DNA of 64,000 nt from Lysobacter antibioticus. GTDB lineage: Bacteria > Pseudomonadota > Gammaproteobacteria > Xanthomonadales > Xanthomonadaceae. The translations under genes were made by a program, and so were the position numbers. Shown in pieces: positions 63,613-64,000 of this stretch. Location: assembly GCF_000731095.1 (NCBI RefSeq), contig NZ_JMTZ01000025.1, positions 1 to 64,000 on the forward strand, read 5' to 3'. The notes below the pieces were generated by a model. It saw only the letters and a program-made list of their open reading frames with translations. It had not been told where the DNA came from and searched no databases. Position 1 is the stretch's first letter. The number at the start of each line of letters is the position of its first letter.

Positions 63613-64000
63613 ATGGAAGCCAAACGGTTCGCTGGCGTCGCGATCGTATGCAGCGTCGCGATGGGACTGCTGTCGGCATGCGGCACCCGCCATGTCAGCC
63701 GCGATATTTCCGCCGACGGCGTGCCGGGCGAGGTGGTCTTCCCGGCGGTCGAACGCGCTGTGCTCAAGGAAGGAACGTTTCCGAACCTGGACGACCTGCG
63801 CCAGGTGGCGCCGGGCGTCAGCAAGGAGCAGCTCTATCATCTGCTGGGGCGCCCGCACTTTCGCGAAGGCTATGCCGGCGTGCGGGAATGGGACTACCTG
63901 TTTCACTTCCGCCGCGAGGGCGGGGTGACCACCTGCCAATACAAGGTCGTCTTCGATCAGAACTATCTGGCGCGAAGTTTCTACTGGCTGCCGGAAGCAT
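63613..64000 (+). CDS. BamE/OmlA-like outer-membrane lipoprotein, 3' end outside window
   Basis: GAGGAATC precedes ATG 63613. The visible 129 residues have a lipoprotein signal (MGLLSACG) and a BamE/SmpA-type domain: VLKEGTFPNLDDLRQVAPGV, SKEQLYHLLGRPHF, REGYAGVREWDYLFHF and VTTCQYKVVFDQNYLARSF. In relatives I recall, this domain is followed by an OmpA-type peptidoglycan-binding domain, but the end is not in the window. Its place directly after a trimeric autotransporter gene suggests that it helps the adhesin reach or stay in the outer membrane, like other adhesin-associated small lipoproteins. Confidence 0.8.
   Translation, partial: MEAKRFAGVAIVCSVAMGLLSACGTRHVSRDISADGVPGEVVFPAVERAVLKEGTFPNLDDLRQVAPGVSKEQLYHLLGRPHFREGYAGVREWDYLFHFRREGGVTTCQYKVVFDQNYLARSFYWLPEA

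Noticed and set aside
1..64000. Integrase, CRISPR array, tRNA or rRNA genes, phage structural genes
   Set aside because: I read both strands for their usual motifs and saw none; a covariance-model scan would be needed to exclude small RNAs.

Overview
The window is about 64 kb of GC-rich proteobacterial chromosome. The gene content points to Lysobacter or a close relative in the Xanthomonadaceae. It includes an M9 collagenase, an ESPR-type trimeric autotransporter, propeller-type (Reg_prop/Y_Y_Y) sensor kinases, LytS/LytTR pairs, many small exported proteins and a perfect CRP/Clp-type operator. Short hairpin repeats of the attC type (core CATTCAAGCC...GGCTTAA) also resemble those of xanthomonad integrons. 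I see no tRNA, rRNA, CRISPR array, phage structural gene, integrase or complete insertion sequence. All family names rest on sequence patterns I recognise; no database was searched.

Layout. 1-590 is the broken 3' end of an outer-membrane beta-barrel gene, followed by a short DUF4096 (IS5-transposase-like) protein and a LuxR-type response regulator on the minus strand. 2.9-8.6 kb is an exported oxidative-stress block: LysR regulator, periplasmic catalase katB, ankyrin partner ankB, a YcgJ-like protein, Cu/Zn superoxide dismutase lipoprotein sodC and a SnoaL-like protein. 9.2-15.1 kb carries an M9 collagenase and an unrecognised 840-residue exported protein. 15.7-20.4 kb is one very large hybrid sensor kinase. 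21.3-23.5 kb is an M13 metallopeptidase lipoprotein gene broken by an exact 71-bp tandem duplication.

23.8-52.9 kb is an accessory region of mostly small genes: VOC, SRPBCC, SnoaL/NTF2-like, lipocalin-like and DUF4019 proteins, small membrane proteins, lipoproteins and Cys-containing secreted peptides. Two clusters of attC-like sites lie here (25.2-26.5 and 42.9-43.7 kb). Stop codons of the preceding genes fall inside or at the end of the sites and the next start follows closely, as in integron gene cassettes, but no integrase is present. A 1341-residue beta-helix/prealbumin-fold/DUF11 surface protein (29.8-33.8 kb), a pair of Sel1-like membrane-anchored proteins (35.5-37.5 kb) and two LytS/LytTR two-component systems (37.7-39.6 and 47.9-49.8 kb) are interspersed.

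53.4-58.0 kb holds what looks like a split version of the propeller sensor system: an OmpR-type regulator, a propeller receptor that ends in a membrane helix with no kinase, and a tail-to-tail membrane histidine kinase. 59.1-64 kb encodes a 1440-residue YadA-like trimeric autotransporter followed by the start of a BamE/OmlA-like lipoprotein that runs off the window.
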